From assembly GCF_016863135.1 (NCBI RefSeq), contig NZ_BOOH01000009.1, positions 62,001 through 126,000 on the forward strand: DNA of 64,000 bases. Reading direction: 5' to 3'. The stretch is from Planobispora longispora (GTDB lineage Bacteria; Actinomycetota; Actinomycetes; Streptosporangiales; Streptosporangiaceae). The position numbers and the translations under genes were made by a program. The notes below the pieces were generated by a model that was not told where the DNA came from, did not search any database, and saw only the letters and a list, made by a program, of their open reading frames with translations. This document shows, one piece after another, positions 7,926-15,035 of this stretch. Within the stretch, counting starts at the first letter, position 1. Each line of letters begins with the position of its first letter.

Positions 7926-8971
7926 CCAGGATGCTGCCCGCCCCGCTGACCATGGAGGTACGGCGGGGCGCCATCGCGCAGCTCGGCTCCCTGCTGGCGG
8001 ACAACCGGGTGGCGACCTCCGGGCGGGTGGCGGTCGCGGTGGGCGCCGGCCAGGGCGACAGGATCGCCTCGGTGATCGCCCCCTCCCTCGGCGAGGCCCA
8101 GGTCTTCCGGGTGGCCGACGGCTCGGTCGACGCGGCGGTGACGCTCGGGGCCGACCTGCGCAAGGGCGCCTACGAGGCGCTCGTCGGCATCGGCGGCGGC
8201 AAGACGATCGACGCGACGAAGTACGCCGCCTCCCTCGCCGGGATCCCGATGGTGGCGGTGGCCACCAACCTGTCGCACGACGGGATCTGCTCGCCGGTGG
8301 CGTCGCTGACCCACGAGAGCGGCAAGGGCTCCTTCGGCGTGCCGATGCCGCTGGCCATCGTCGTCGACCTCGACTTCGTGCACGACGCGCCGCCGTCGCT
8401 GGTCCGCTCCGGGGTCGGCGACGTGGTGAGCAACCTGTCGGCGATCGAGGACTGGCAGCTGGGCAACACCGAGCGGGGCGAGCCGATCGACGGCCTGGCC
8501 TGCTCGATGGCCCGCACCGCGGCGGAGGCGGTGATCGGCAGGCGTGACTCGATCGAGTCCGACGCTTTCCTGACGGTTCTGGCCGAGGCGCTTATCCTGT
8601 CCGGAATGTCGATGGTCATCGCCGGGTCATCCCGTCCCTCCAGCGGGGGAGACCATGAGATCCTTCATGCCGTGGATCAGCTCTTCCCCGGCACATCGAA
8701 CCACGGCGAGCTCGCCGGGATCGGCGCCGCCTTCTGCTTCTTCCTCCGCGAGGACGGACGGAGGCTGAACCAGGTCGTCGACTGCCTGCGCCGGCACGAG
8801 CTGCCGGTCACCCCCGGCGACGTCGGGCTGACCGCCGACCAGTTCACCGCGGCGGTCATGCTGGCGCCCTCGACCCGCCCCGGGCGTTACACGATCCTGG
8901 AGCACCTGCGTCTGTCGGAGTCGGAGATCAGGGATCGGGTGGAGGATTATGTCCGGGCCGTCGGTCGCTGA
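7913..8971 (+). CDS. sn-Glycerol-1-phosphate dehydrogenase (archaeal-type G1PDH/AraM family)
   Basis: NAD(P)H- and metal-dependent reduction of dihydroxyacetone phosphate to sn-glycerol-1-phosphate. The start is GTG at 7913 (GGGAG 5 bases upstream), giving 352 aa, the family's normal length; an ATG six codons later is an alternative. Visible family features are the dinucleotide loop GIGGGKTIDATKY (about 92-104), the signature NLSHDGICSPVASL (about 119-132), GVGDVVSNLSAIEDW with the metal-ligand Asp170, and two later His motifs, GGDHEILH and NHGELAG. These fit G1PDH better than glycerol dehydrogenase or 3-dehydroquinate synthase. Bacterial members are uncommon; B. subtilis AraM is the known example. 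The gene lies between a nucleotidyltransferase and a CDP-alcohol phosphotransferase, overlapping both, so the product probably enters a CDP-alcohol pathway. Confidence 0.88.
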   Translation: MPILARMLPAPLTMEVRRGAIAQLGSLLADNRVATSGRVAVAVGAGQGDRIASVIAPSLGEAQVFRVADGSVDAAVTLGADLRKGAYEALVGIGGGKTIDATKYAASLAGIPMVAVATNLSHDGICSPVASLTHESGKGSFGVPMPLAIVVDLDFVHDAPPSLVRSGVGDVVSNLSAIEDWQLGNTERGEPIDGLACSMARTAAEAVIGRRDSIESDAFLTVLAEALILSGMSMVIAGSSRPSSGGDHEILHAVDQLFPGTSNHGELAGIGAAFCFFLREDGRRLNQVVDCLRRHELPVTPGDVGLTADQFTAAVMLAPSTRPGRYTILEHLRLSESEIRDRVEDYVRAVGR

Positions 8972-9716
8972 GCTGCGCGCGGTCGCCCAGCCGCACTCGA
9001 CCATGGACCGCGCCAGCGGTGAGCACTGGGCCGGCGTGCTCTACATGCGCAAGCTGTCGATCTACGTCACCTGGTTCCTCGCCAAGACGCCGATCACCCC
9101 CAACCAGACCACCTGGCTGATGATCCTGTGCGGTCTGGCGGCGGGCGGCGTCATGGCGCTGCCGGGTCTGTGGGCGGCCGTGGGCGCGGCCCTGCTCATC
9201 CAGGTCTACCTGCTGCTCGACTGCTCCGACGGGGAGCTGGCCCGGTGGACGGGGCGCACCTCCATCACGGGGGTCTACCTCGACCGGGTCGGTCACTACT
9301 TCGCCGAGGCGGCCCTGCTGATCGGGCTGGGCTTCCGCGCCTCCGAGGTCCTCCCCGACTGGTACACCGTGGCGGGCTTCGCCGCGGCGCTCGGCGCGAT
9401 CCTCATCAAGGCGGAGACCGACCTGGTGGACGTGGCCCGGGCCCGCTCCGGGCTGGTGGCCGCGACCGAGGCCTCCGCCGGGCAGTTCCAGTCGCGCGGC
9501 CTGGGCCTGGCAAGGAAGGCCGCGGCGGCGCTGCGCTTCCACCGCATCGTCCAGGCCGTGGAGCTCTCGCTCCTGGTGGTGGCCGCCGCGGTGTGGGACC
9601 TCGTCGCCGGCGGCCTGGCCGCGACCCGGGTGCTGGCGGTGGCCTGCGTGGCGGTGGCCGCCCTCCAGATGGTCCTGCACCTGGTCAGCATCCTGGCGTC
9701 CAGGCGGCTCTCATGA
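8949..9716 (+). CDS. CDP-alcohol phosphotransferase with Asp-to-His change in the signature
   Basis: Integral-membrane enzyme of 255 aa with about six hydrophobic segments. The start ATG at 8949 has GGAGG 4 bases upstream and lies inside the end of the dehydrogenase gene (23-base overlap). The CDP-alcohol signature is present from D91 (D91, D94-G95, A98-R99, G108, D112), but the last Asp, thought to act as the catalytic base in this superfamily, is His116. The neighbouring enzyme at 4834-6411 has the canonical Asp. So the protein may use His as base, act on a different acceptor, or be inactive. Its position suggests it uses the CDP-alcohol made by the two genes just upstream. Confidence 0.85.
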   Translation: MSGPSVAELRAVAQPHSTMDRASGEHWAGVLYMRKLSIYVTWFLAKTPITPNQTTWLMILCGLAAGGVMALPGLWAAVGAALLIQVYLLLDCSDGELARWTGRTSITGVYLDRVGHYFAEAALLIGLGFRASEVLPDWYTVAGFAAALGAILIKAETDLVDVARARSGLVAATEASAGQFQSRGLGLARKAAAALRFHRIVQAVELSLLVVAAAVWDLVAGGLAATRVLAVACVAVAALQMVLHLVSILASRRLS

Positions 9717-9749
9717 GGAACCGGACGGCGTCGCGGTGCGTCGTAGGTG

Positions 9750-9778
9750 CGAACACATCACTGTTCGGTGGGTGTTCG
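9750..9778. promoter_or_regulatory. Cluster of three CGAACA/TGTTCG half-sites
   Basis: CGAACA (9750-9755) is followed by TGTTCG at 9762-9767 and again at 9773-9778, in the gap before the GT2 gene. The spacing permits a dimeric regulator to bind. It is not a standard actinobacterial SOS box, whose half-sites are closer. Regulator unknown. Confidence 0.35.
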
Positions 9779-9814
9779 TTGATGCTTCCGATACGCTTGT
9801 CCTCTGCTAAACCC

Positions 9815-9854
9815 CGGAGCCGCGCCTCTGGCAGTTCCCAGATCCGCGGCTCCG
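9815..9854 (+). terminator. Two-part stem-loop in the gap after the CDP-alcohol genes
   Basis: A perfect 10-bp outer stem CGGAGCCGCG/CGCGGCTCCG, a 2x2 internal loop, a 5-bp inner stem TCTGG/CCAGA and a 6-base loop form a long hairpin. No T-run follows. It may end the upstream transcript or be a structured leader, since a likely promoter for the next gene starts 40 bases on. Confidence 0.5.
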
Positions 9855-9894
9855 TCAGAACAGCCCGTCCCAGCAGACTCGGTGATCATGAAAG

Positions 9895-9900
9895 TATGTT
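9895..9900 (+). promoter_or_regulatory. -10 hexamer TATGTT of a probable leaderless GT2 gene
   Basis: TATGTT ends 6 bases before the GTG at 9907, and no Shine-Dalgarno sequence is present, so transcription probably begins at or next to the start codon. The -35 region is not recognisable. Confidence 0.45.
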
Positions 9901-9906
9901 CCGTAC

Positions 9907-10818
9907 GTGTTCTCGACGCGTCAAGGCGATGACGCGTTGAAGATCTCGTGCGTCATCCTCACCATGGGCAACCGGGTCCCCGAGCTGGGCCGGGCGGTCG
10001 AGTCCGCCCTGCACCAGGACGACGGTGACGTCGAGGTGGTCATCGTCGGCAACGGGGCCGACGTCCCCGAGCTCCCGGTCACCGTGCCGCCGGGCTCGGG
10101 AGCCACGATCAAGACCGTGCGCCTGGCGCACAACGCGGGCATCCCGGCCGGACGCAACCGCGGCGTCGAGGAGTGCTCCGGCGACGTGGTGCTCTTCCTC
10201 GACGACGACGGCTGGTACGGCACCATGGACGTCGTCTCCCACCTGCGTGAGCGTTTCTCCACCGAGCACGACCTCGCGGTCGTCTCCTTCCGGGTGATGG
10301 ACCCCGACGGCGGCGTCGGCCAGCGCCGCCACGTCCCCCGCCTGCGCGCGGGCGACCCCGAGCGGTCCTCCCCGGTCACGACTTTCCTCGGCGGCGCCTG
10401 CGCGATCCGCCGCTCCGCCTTCCTGCAGGTCGGCGGTCTGCCCGAGCGTTTCTTCTACGCGCACGAGGAGACCGACCTGGCCTGGCGGCTGCTGGGCGAG
10501 GGCTACCGGATCGAGTACGACGCCAAGACGATCATGTACCACCCGCAGGTCCCGCCGACCCGGCACGCCGATTTCTACCGTCTCAACGCCCGTAACCGCG
10601 TCTGGCTGGCGCGTCGTAACCTGCCCTGGTCCCTGGCCATCCTCTATCTTCTCAACTGGGTGGTCCTCACCCTGCTCCGCGAGCGCTCTCGCCAGGCCCT
10701 GCGTGCCTGGTTCAAGGGCTTTCGCGAGGGGCTGCGCGAACCGGCGGGTGAGCGTCGTCCCATGGGATGGAACACGGCCTGGCGCATGCTCCGTCTGGGT
10801 CGTCCGCCCATCGTCTGA
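9907..10818 (+). CDS. Family 2 glycosyltransferase
   Basis: Probable membrane-bound glycosyltransferase of 303 aa acting in surface-polymer assembly. The GT-A core starts at KISCVILTMGNR (about residue 12); it has the RNRGVEE loop, the DDDGWYG metal-binding motif (about 99-105) and the HEETDLAWRLLGEG motif around the catalytic region. One hydrophobic segment (SLAILYLLNWVVLTLL, about 239-254) lies near the C-terminus. The GTG at 9907 was chosen because a -10-like hexamer lies at the right distance for a leaderless message; a TTG ten codons later, with AAGG upstream, is a possible alternative. The PfkB-fold gene follows after 28 bases, so the two are probably co-transcribed. Confidence 0.86.
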   Translation: MFSTRQGDDALKISCVILTMGNRVPELGRAVESALHQDDGDVEVVIVGNGADVPELPVTVPPGSGATIKTVRLAHNAGIPAGRNRGVEECSGDVVLFLDDDGWYGTMDVVSHLRERFSTEHDLAVVSFRVMDPDGGVGQRRHVPRLRAGDPERSSPVTTFLGGACAIRRSAFLQVGGLPERFFYAHEETDLAWRLLGEGYRIEYDAKTIMYHPQVPPTRHADFYRLNARNRVWLARRNLPWSLAILYLLNWVVLTLLRERSRQALRAWFKGFREGLREPAGERRPMGWNTAWRMLRLGRPPIV

Positions 10819-10846
10819 TCTTCCGCCTGGAGGATCTTCCGTACGG

Positions 10847-11743
10847 ATGTCGCGAAAGGGCCTCGACGTGGACGTCTACACCCTCGGCGAGGTTTTCGGT
10901 GTCCTGACCAGCGGCCGGATCCGTCATGAGCACGAGGCGCGGCTGGACGTGACCGGAGCCGAGCTCACCGTCGCCATCGGACTGACCAGACTCGGGCACA
11001 CGGTGAGCTGGCTGGGCAAGGTCGGCGCGGACGAACTGGGCGTCAGGATCCTGTCGGTGCTGCGCGGCGAGGGCGTGGACGTCTCCGACGCCCGCGTGGA
11101 CGAGAGCGCCCCGACCGGGATGATCCTCAAGGAGGCGCGGACCGGGCAGGCGTCCAAGCTCACCTACTATCCGACGGCCGTACGGCTGGCGCAGGGGAAC
11201 GTCCCGGTGGACCGGGTCACCCAGGCGAGCATCCTGCACGTCAGCGGCATCACCGCCGCGCTGAACGCGCGTGACGCCATGAACGCCGCGGTGCGGACCG
11301 CCCGGACCGCCGGGGTGCCCGTCTCGGTGTCCGTCGACTACGACGAGCGGCTCTGGCCCGACCTGAAGGAGGCCGAGGAGGTCCTCAACGTGCTGGCCTG
11401 CGCCGCCGACGTGCTGTTCGTCCGGCAGTGCGAGCTGGACCTGGTCAAGCCCGCCCTCGCCGGTGACCGGGAGGTCATCGTGAACCGGGGCACCCGGGGC
11501 GCGAGCGTGCGGGTGAACGGCGTCCGGCACGACGCGCCCGGACTCGGCGCGCCCGTGGTCGATCCCGGCGGTTCGAGCGCCGCGTTCGTCGCCGGCTACC
11601 TCAGCGCGCTGCTGGAGCGCCTGCACCCCGCCGACCGCCTGCGCCGCGGCGCGCTGCTGGCGGCCTTCGCCGCCTCCGGCCCGAGCGACTGGCAGTCACT
11701 GCCCACCAGGGACGAGCTGCCCCTGCTGGACCTCGACAAGTGA
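10847..11743 (+). CDS. PfkB-fold protein without catalytic Asp (probable pseudokinase)
   Basis: The 298-aa protein has the overall PfkB sugar-kinase pattern (similar to 2-keto-3-deoxygluconate kinases: VYTLGEVFGVLTSG near the N-terminus, VSVDYDERLW in the middle). However, the active-site signature, normally D-T-T-G-A-G-D-A-F, reads D239-P-G-G-S-S-A-A-F247. The anion-hole Gly and the catalytic Asp are thus replaced (Ala245 at the Asp position). The N-terminal substrate loop GAELTVAIGL also lacks the usual Asn. Kinase activity is therefore unlikely; a sugar-binding or regulatory role in the cluster is possible. The ATG at 10847 has GGAGG 13 bases upstream; a GTG seven codons later is an alternative. 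Confidence 0.82.
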   Translation: MSRKGLDVDVYTLGEVFGVLTSGRIRHEHEARLDVTGAELTVAIGLTRLGHTVSWLGKVGADELGVRILSVLRGEGVDVSDARVDESAPTGMILKEARTGQASKLTYYPTAVRLAQGNVPVDRVTQASILHVSGITAALNARDAMNAAVRTARTAGVPVSVSVDYDERLWPDLKEAEEVLNVLACAADVLFVRQCELDLVKPALAGDREVIVNRGTRGASVRVNGVRHDAPGLGAPVVDPGGSSAAFVAGYLSALLERLHPADRLRRGALLAAFAASGPSDWQSLPTRDELPLLDLDK

Positions 11744-11774
11744 CCGGCCGGCCGGCCGGGGCCTCCTAAGGCTC

Positions 11775-12512
11775 CTAGGTCTCCTTCGCCTCTTCGAAGG
11801 ACATGGCGACGCGGGCGAAGCCGGCGGTCATCACGGCCCGCTTGGGCAGGCCCAGCTCGCTCAGCTCCCTGGCGACGGGATGGTTGCCGAGGCGGACCAG
11901 CGCGCCCCCGGGGCGGACGCGGATCCCGCGGGGGGACACCGTCCAGGGGATGCGCCGGGTGACGCCGTCCAGGTGGCTGTAGGCGTCGAGGGAGAACGTC
12001 GCGCCGGCGGCGGTCACCGGGACACCGGGTTTGACCAGCATGTCGATCACCAGGCGGTCGTCCTTGCGCACGACGCACCGCTTGTACGGTGAGGACAGGC
12101 GGAGGTCGATGGTGGCCAGCTCCTTGGGGAAACCCCAGATCGTCCGCCCTGCCTCCAGGGTGAACCCCTGGTCGACGGGGAGCCAGTGGACGAACACCCC
12201 GGCTCCGGACCGGCGCAGCCCGGCCAGGCTCTTGACCGGACCCTTCCGGGCCGCGGGCCCGGCCTCGGGCGGCCGGACCATGAAGGTGACCCCGAACTCG
12301 TGGTAGGCGTCCAGGTCACCGTCCACGTAGTCGACGAACGCCAGCGAGCAGACGGTTCTGCCGGGCAGGACCTCGGCGACGTCCATCCCCGAGTACGCGA
12401 TCACCGCTCGGGCCGCGTCGGCTCGCACCAGATATGCGGCGGTGCAGACGGTGGCGTGCCGGATGCGTACCGGCATGGCCACGGCGCGACCTTGGATCAG
12501 ATGGCGTGCCAT
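11775..12512 (-). CDS. Acetoacetate decarboxylase-fold protein
   Basis: Cytoplasmic 245-aa protein of the acetoacetate decarboxylase superfamily. The Schiff-base Lys is visible as Lys130 in the IWGFPKELA motif, and the surrounding beta-rich pattern fits the family over its whole length. Members include true decarboxylases and many enzymes of unknown substrate that use the same Lys for aldol, dehydration or decarboxylation chemistry. Its ATG lies within the 3' end of the upstream GT4 gene (16-base overlap), so the two are translated together and it may act on a small precursor linked to the glycan genes. It is convergent with the PfkB-fold gene. Confidence 0.82.
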   Translation of the reverse strand: MARHLIQGRAVAMPVRIRHATVCTAAYLVRADAARAVIAYSGMDVAEVLPGRTVCSLAFVDYVDGDLDAYHEFGVTFMVRPPEAGPAARKGPVKSLAGLRRSGAGVFVHWLPVDQGFTLEAGRTIWGFPKELATIDLRLSSPYKRCVVRKDDRLVIDMLVKPGVPVTAAGATFSLDAYSHLDGVTRRIPWTVSPRGIRVRPGGALVRLGNHPVARELSELGLPKRAVMTAGFARVAMSFEEAKET

Positions 12513-13627
12513 GGTTCAAGTAGACCAATCTCCCGGCCGCTCGTCACGGTTTTGCCCGCCCATTCCTCCAGCAGGCCGACGAAGCCCGCCGCCTGCTCGG
12601 GCCAGTGGTAACCGCGTGTCGCCTCGGCGTAGCCGCGCGCGCCCATCGCCGCCGCCCTCCCGGGGTCGTCCCGCAGCTCCACCACGGCCTCCACGGCCGC
12701 GTCCACGTCCCCGAAGGGCACGACGACCCCGCAGTCCACCCGGCGGACCAGGTCGGCCGCCGGCGGGAGCGGGGTGGTGACCACCGGCAGCCCCCGGGTC
12801 ATGTACTCCATGACCTTGGCGGGCATCGCCCGCCGGTGGGCCGGGAGGTCGTGCAGGAGCGAGAGCCCGGCGATCGCGCCCTCGGCCATCCGCAGCGCGT
12901 GCCGGTTGGGGACGTGCCCATACCAGTCGAGCACGCCCTCGCGCTGCATGTCCCGCAGCAGCGGCCGGACCTCGGGGTCGGCGGGACCGACCAGGTCCAG
13001 CCTGATCCCGTGCGGACCCAGTCGCCGGGCCAGCTCGACCAGCTCGGTCGCGCCCCTCCCCCGGGAGATCCTGCCCACGTAGACGATCCGGTTCCGGCCC
13101 GGCGGGAGAGGCCGGCGCCGGGGCACGTCCGGGATATTGAGGATCACCGGATGCGGGCCGGCGAACCGCTCCCGGTGCGACTCCTCGGCCAGGATGAGGC
13201 GGAGGTCGCGCTCGGCGCGGGCCTCGAGGCGGCGGACCAGCGCGGGCAGCGCCCGGCGCAGGAACCCGGCAAGGCGGTCGTCGGCCGCGAGCGAGGCGGC
13301 GGCGTCGCCGTGCACGTCCCAGACGGTGACGGGCCGGCGCCGGGGAAGCCGGAGCAGAAGCTCGACGTCGTGGACGAGCAGCAGATCGGCGCCCTCGACG
13401 CCGCGCTTGAGCGCCCGCCTCGCCGCCCTCACGGCCCGCCACCGCCGCCGGCCCGCCGCCCGGGGCACGTCCACGGCCCGGATCCCCGGGGCCGGGGTGA
13501 CATTGAAATCGGTGAAGGGCGCGACATAGGTGATCTCGTGTCCGGCGTCGAGGAGCGCGCGGATCTGCCGATGCATGATCCGGGCGTCTTCGGGGTGGTG
13601 GACGATGGTCCCGACACATACCCGCAT
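12497..13627 (-). CDS. Family 4 glycosyltransferase
   Basis: Retaining GT-B glycosyltransferase of 376 aa. The N-terminal half begins MRVCVGTIVHHPEDARI and carries VWDVHGD. The C-terminal domain has the linker RIVYVGRISRGRGA (about 196-209) and KVMEYMTRGLPVVTT (about 285-299), containing the donor-phosphate-binding Glu. The Glu-rich part is E-Y-M rather than the common E-A-M. The donor is probably a nucleotide sugar and the acceptor a lipid-linked intermediate. It is the first gene of a two-gene unit with the acetoacetate decarboxylase-fold gene. The region from 13628 to 13840 upstream is non-coding and should hold its promoter. Confidence 0.88.
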   Translation of the reverse strand: MRVCVGTIVHHPEDARIMHRQIRALLDAGHEITYVAPFTDFNVTPAPGIRAVDVPRAAGRRRWRAVRAARRALKRGVEGADLLLVHDVELLLRLPRRRPVTVWDVHGDAAASLAADDRLAGFLRRALPALVRRLEARAERDLRLILAEESHRERFAGPHPVILNIPDVPRRRPLPPGRNRIVYVGRISRGRGATELVELARRLGPHGIRLDLVGPADPEVRPLLRDMQREGVLDWYGHVPNRHALRMAEGAIAGLSLLHDLPAHRRAMPAKVMEYMTRGLPVVTTPLPPAADLVRRVDCGVVVPFGDVDAAVEAVVELRDDPGRAAAMGARGYAEATRGYHWPEQAAGFVGLLEEWAGKTVTSGREIGLLEPWHAI

Positions 13628-13840
13628 GCGCGAACCTGCCTTCCGGACGGGTGCGGCTCAGCAGCGATGCTAGGCGTGACCTGGCACGACGGGCGGAAGC
13701 CCGAGTGTCACCCACATGAACGGATCAGGTCATCCAGGGGTCACCCCCACCTCGTACGGCGCCATCGTGGGGCGCACACGGTTCCAGCGACACGACGGAC
13801 CTCGCACCCGGAGGCGGAAGCCGAGAAGATGCGCCGCGGT

Positions 13841-14383
13841 TCACCGGTCGGTCAGGGCGCCGTTCTGGAAGCCGTCCGCCGCACTGCCGGGACTGACCGG
13901 TCGCCCTGCTCGGACCCGCCGTAGCAGGCGCACCCACGACGACCGGCGCGCGGGGCGGCGGCTCAGCGTGCCGGTCGCCGCGCGCTCGGCGTTGTCGAAG
14001 AGATCCTGCATCAGCGCCTCGTGCAGCCAGCGGATCGCCAGCGGCCACATGATCCGCATGCGCCCTCGGAGGGCGCCGTCGATCGTGTGGGTGAGGCGGC
14101 AGCGCTCCGGGCCCTCCGCGGTGACAGTGAACTCGTGGTGGCCGTCGAGTCCCAGTGCCGGGTCGAAGAGGAAGCGGACCCGGCGGCCGGGCTCGTAGGC
14201 GGAGACGCTGTAGCGGATCGGGCCGTGGCCTCCGCGCGAGCCGGGGGCCAGACCGGAGTCGAGGACGAGCCGCGGCCAGGCCGGGGCGGGCCAGAGGCGG
14301 TCGTCGGCGGTGGCCACCCGATCCAGCAGCGCGCCGAGTGTCTCCGCCGACGCGTCGATCGTGCGTTCCTGGATGTTCCGCAT
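13841..14383 (-). CDS. SRPBCC-fold protein
   Basis: A 180-aa protein of the polyketide-cyclase/START-like (SRPBCC) superfamily, which binds hydrophobic ligands in a central cavity. The start ATG at 14383 is supported by GGAGG on the minus strand just upstream. The pattern RTIDASAETLGALLDRV at the start, RVRFLFDP and HEFTVTAEGPERCRLTH in the middle, and a long C-terminal helix fit the family. The C-terminus (from about 145) is Arg-rich and probably disordered. Its ribosome-binding site lies inside a perfect 32-bp palindrome, so a repressor bound there would block the gene. The biological role is unknown. Confidence 0.75.
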   Translation of the reverse strand: MRNIQERTIDASAETLGALLDRVATADDRLWPAPAWPRLVLDSGLAPGSRGGHGPIRYSVSAYEPGRRVRFLFDPALGLDGHHEFTVTAEGPERCRLTHTIDGALRGRMRIMWPLAIRWLHEALMQDLFDNAERAATGTLSRRPARRSSWVRLLRRVRAGRPVSPGSAADGFQNGALTDR

Positions 14384-14385
14384 CT

Positions 14386-14417
14386 CGTTCCTCCATACGC
14401 CAGCGTATGGAGGAACG
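14386..14417. promoter_or_regulatory. Perfect 32-bp palindrome (15+2+15), probable operator
   Basis: Left arm CGTTCCTCCATACGC (14386-14400), centre CA, right arm GCGTATGGAGGAACG (14403-14417), with no mismatch. It covers the ribosome-binding site of the SRPBCC gene. The core CATACGC..GCGTATG resembles TetR-family operators. No TetR gene is in the window. Confidence 0.7.
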
Positions 14418-14483
14418 GTACTGCGCCGGGCCGCAGAGCCGTGGGCCGGGGTACGGCCACCGCCGCCTTCGCGCGGCCCACGC

Positions 14484-15035
14484 TCACTCCGAGCGGGTGT
14501 CCAGACCCTGGAGCGCATCGAGTCGCCGGGCGGCGGTGAGCATGTGGCTGCTGACGCCGAGCAGCGACGGTACGGACTCCAGCGAACGCTGCGCGTCGAG
14601 CAGGAGCCGGCGGCGTTCCGGATCGTCGAGCCAGTCGTCGACGTCGCCGTACAGCCAGAAGGCGCCCTCCAGCCCGTACCGATCGGCCTCGGGGAGCCCG
14701 GCGTCGGCGAACTCCCCCGGAACCTCGTCCGGGTCGTGGAGGTAGGCGGGGAAGCCCTGACCGGGGGAGATCATGATCCCGTCCTCCAGGGCCGCGTGGG
14801 CGGCCTGCCGCTGCCGATCCTGGGAGTAGACACCCAGGTAGACCGTGTCGTGGACGGCCGCGTAGCGGTTGATGGTCGCCGCCGCGACCAGGCCGCCGGG
14901 CCGTACCGCGCGCCGGGCCTCGGTCAGCGCCCGCACCCGGTCGGCGCGCTCGGCCAGGTGGTAGAGAGGACCCAGGAGCAGCACCGCGTCCACGCTCGCG
15001 TCCGGCACCGGCAAGTGGCGGGCGGGCCGGGTCAC
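14484..15035 (-). pseudogene. 5'-truncated SAM-dependent methyltransferase
   Basis: The reading frame matches the C-terminal two thirds of a class I methyltransferase: it opens with ARHLPVPDASVDAVLLLGPLYHL (normally motif II/III) and continues with EARRAVRPGGLVAAA. The first 85-90 residues of such enzymes, including the glycine-rich SAM-binding motif I, are missing because the frame runs into the 3' end of the acyltransferase gene. A GTG at 15035 overlaps the acyltransferase stop (GTGA), so a 183-aa fragment may still be translated. Without motif I it should not bind SAM. A deletion that fused the two genes end to end is the simplest explanation. Confidence 0.75.

Noticed and set aside
9750-9778. 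Possible SOS (LexA) box
   Set aside because: The actinobacterial box has its CGAAC and GTTCG half-sites in a compact 14-16 bp palindrome; here the nearest inverted pair spans 18 bp and the third copy is a direct repeat.
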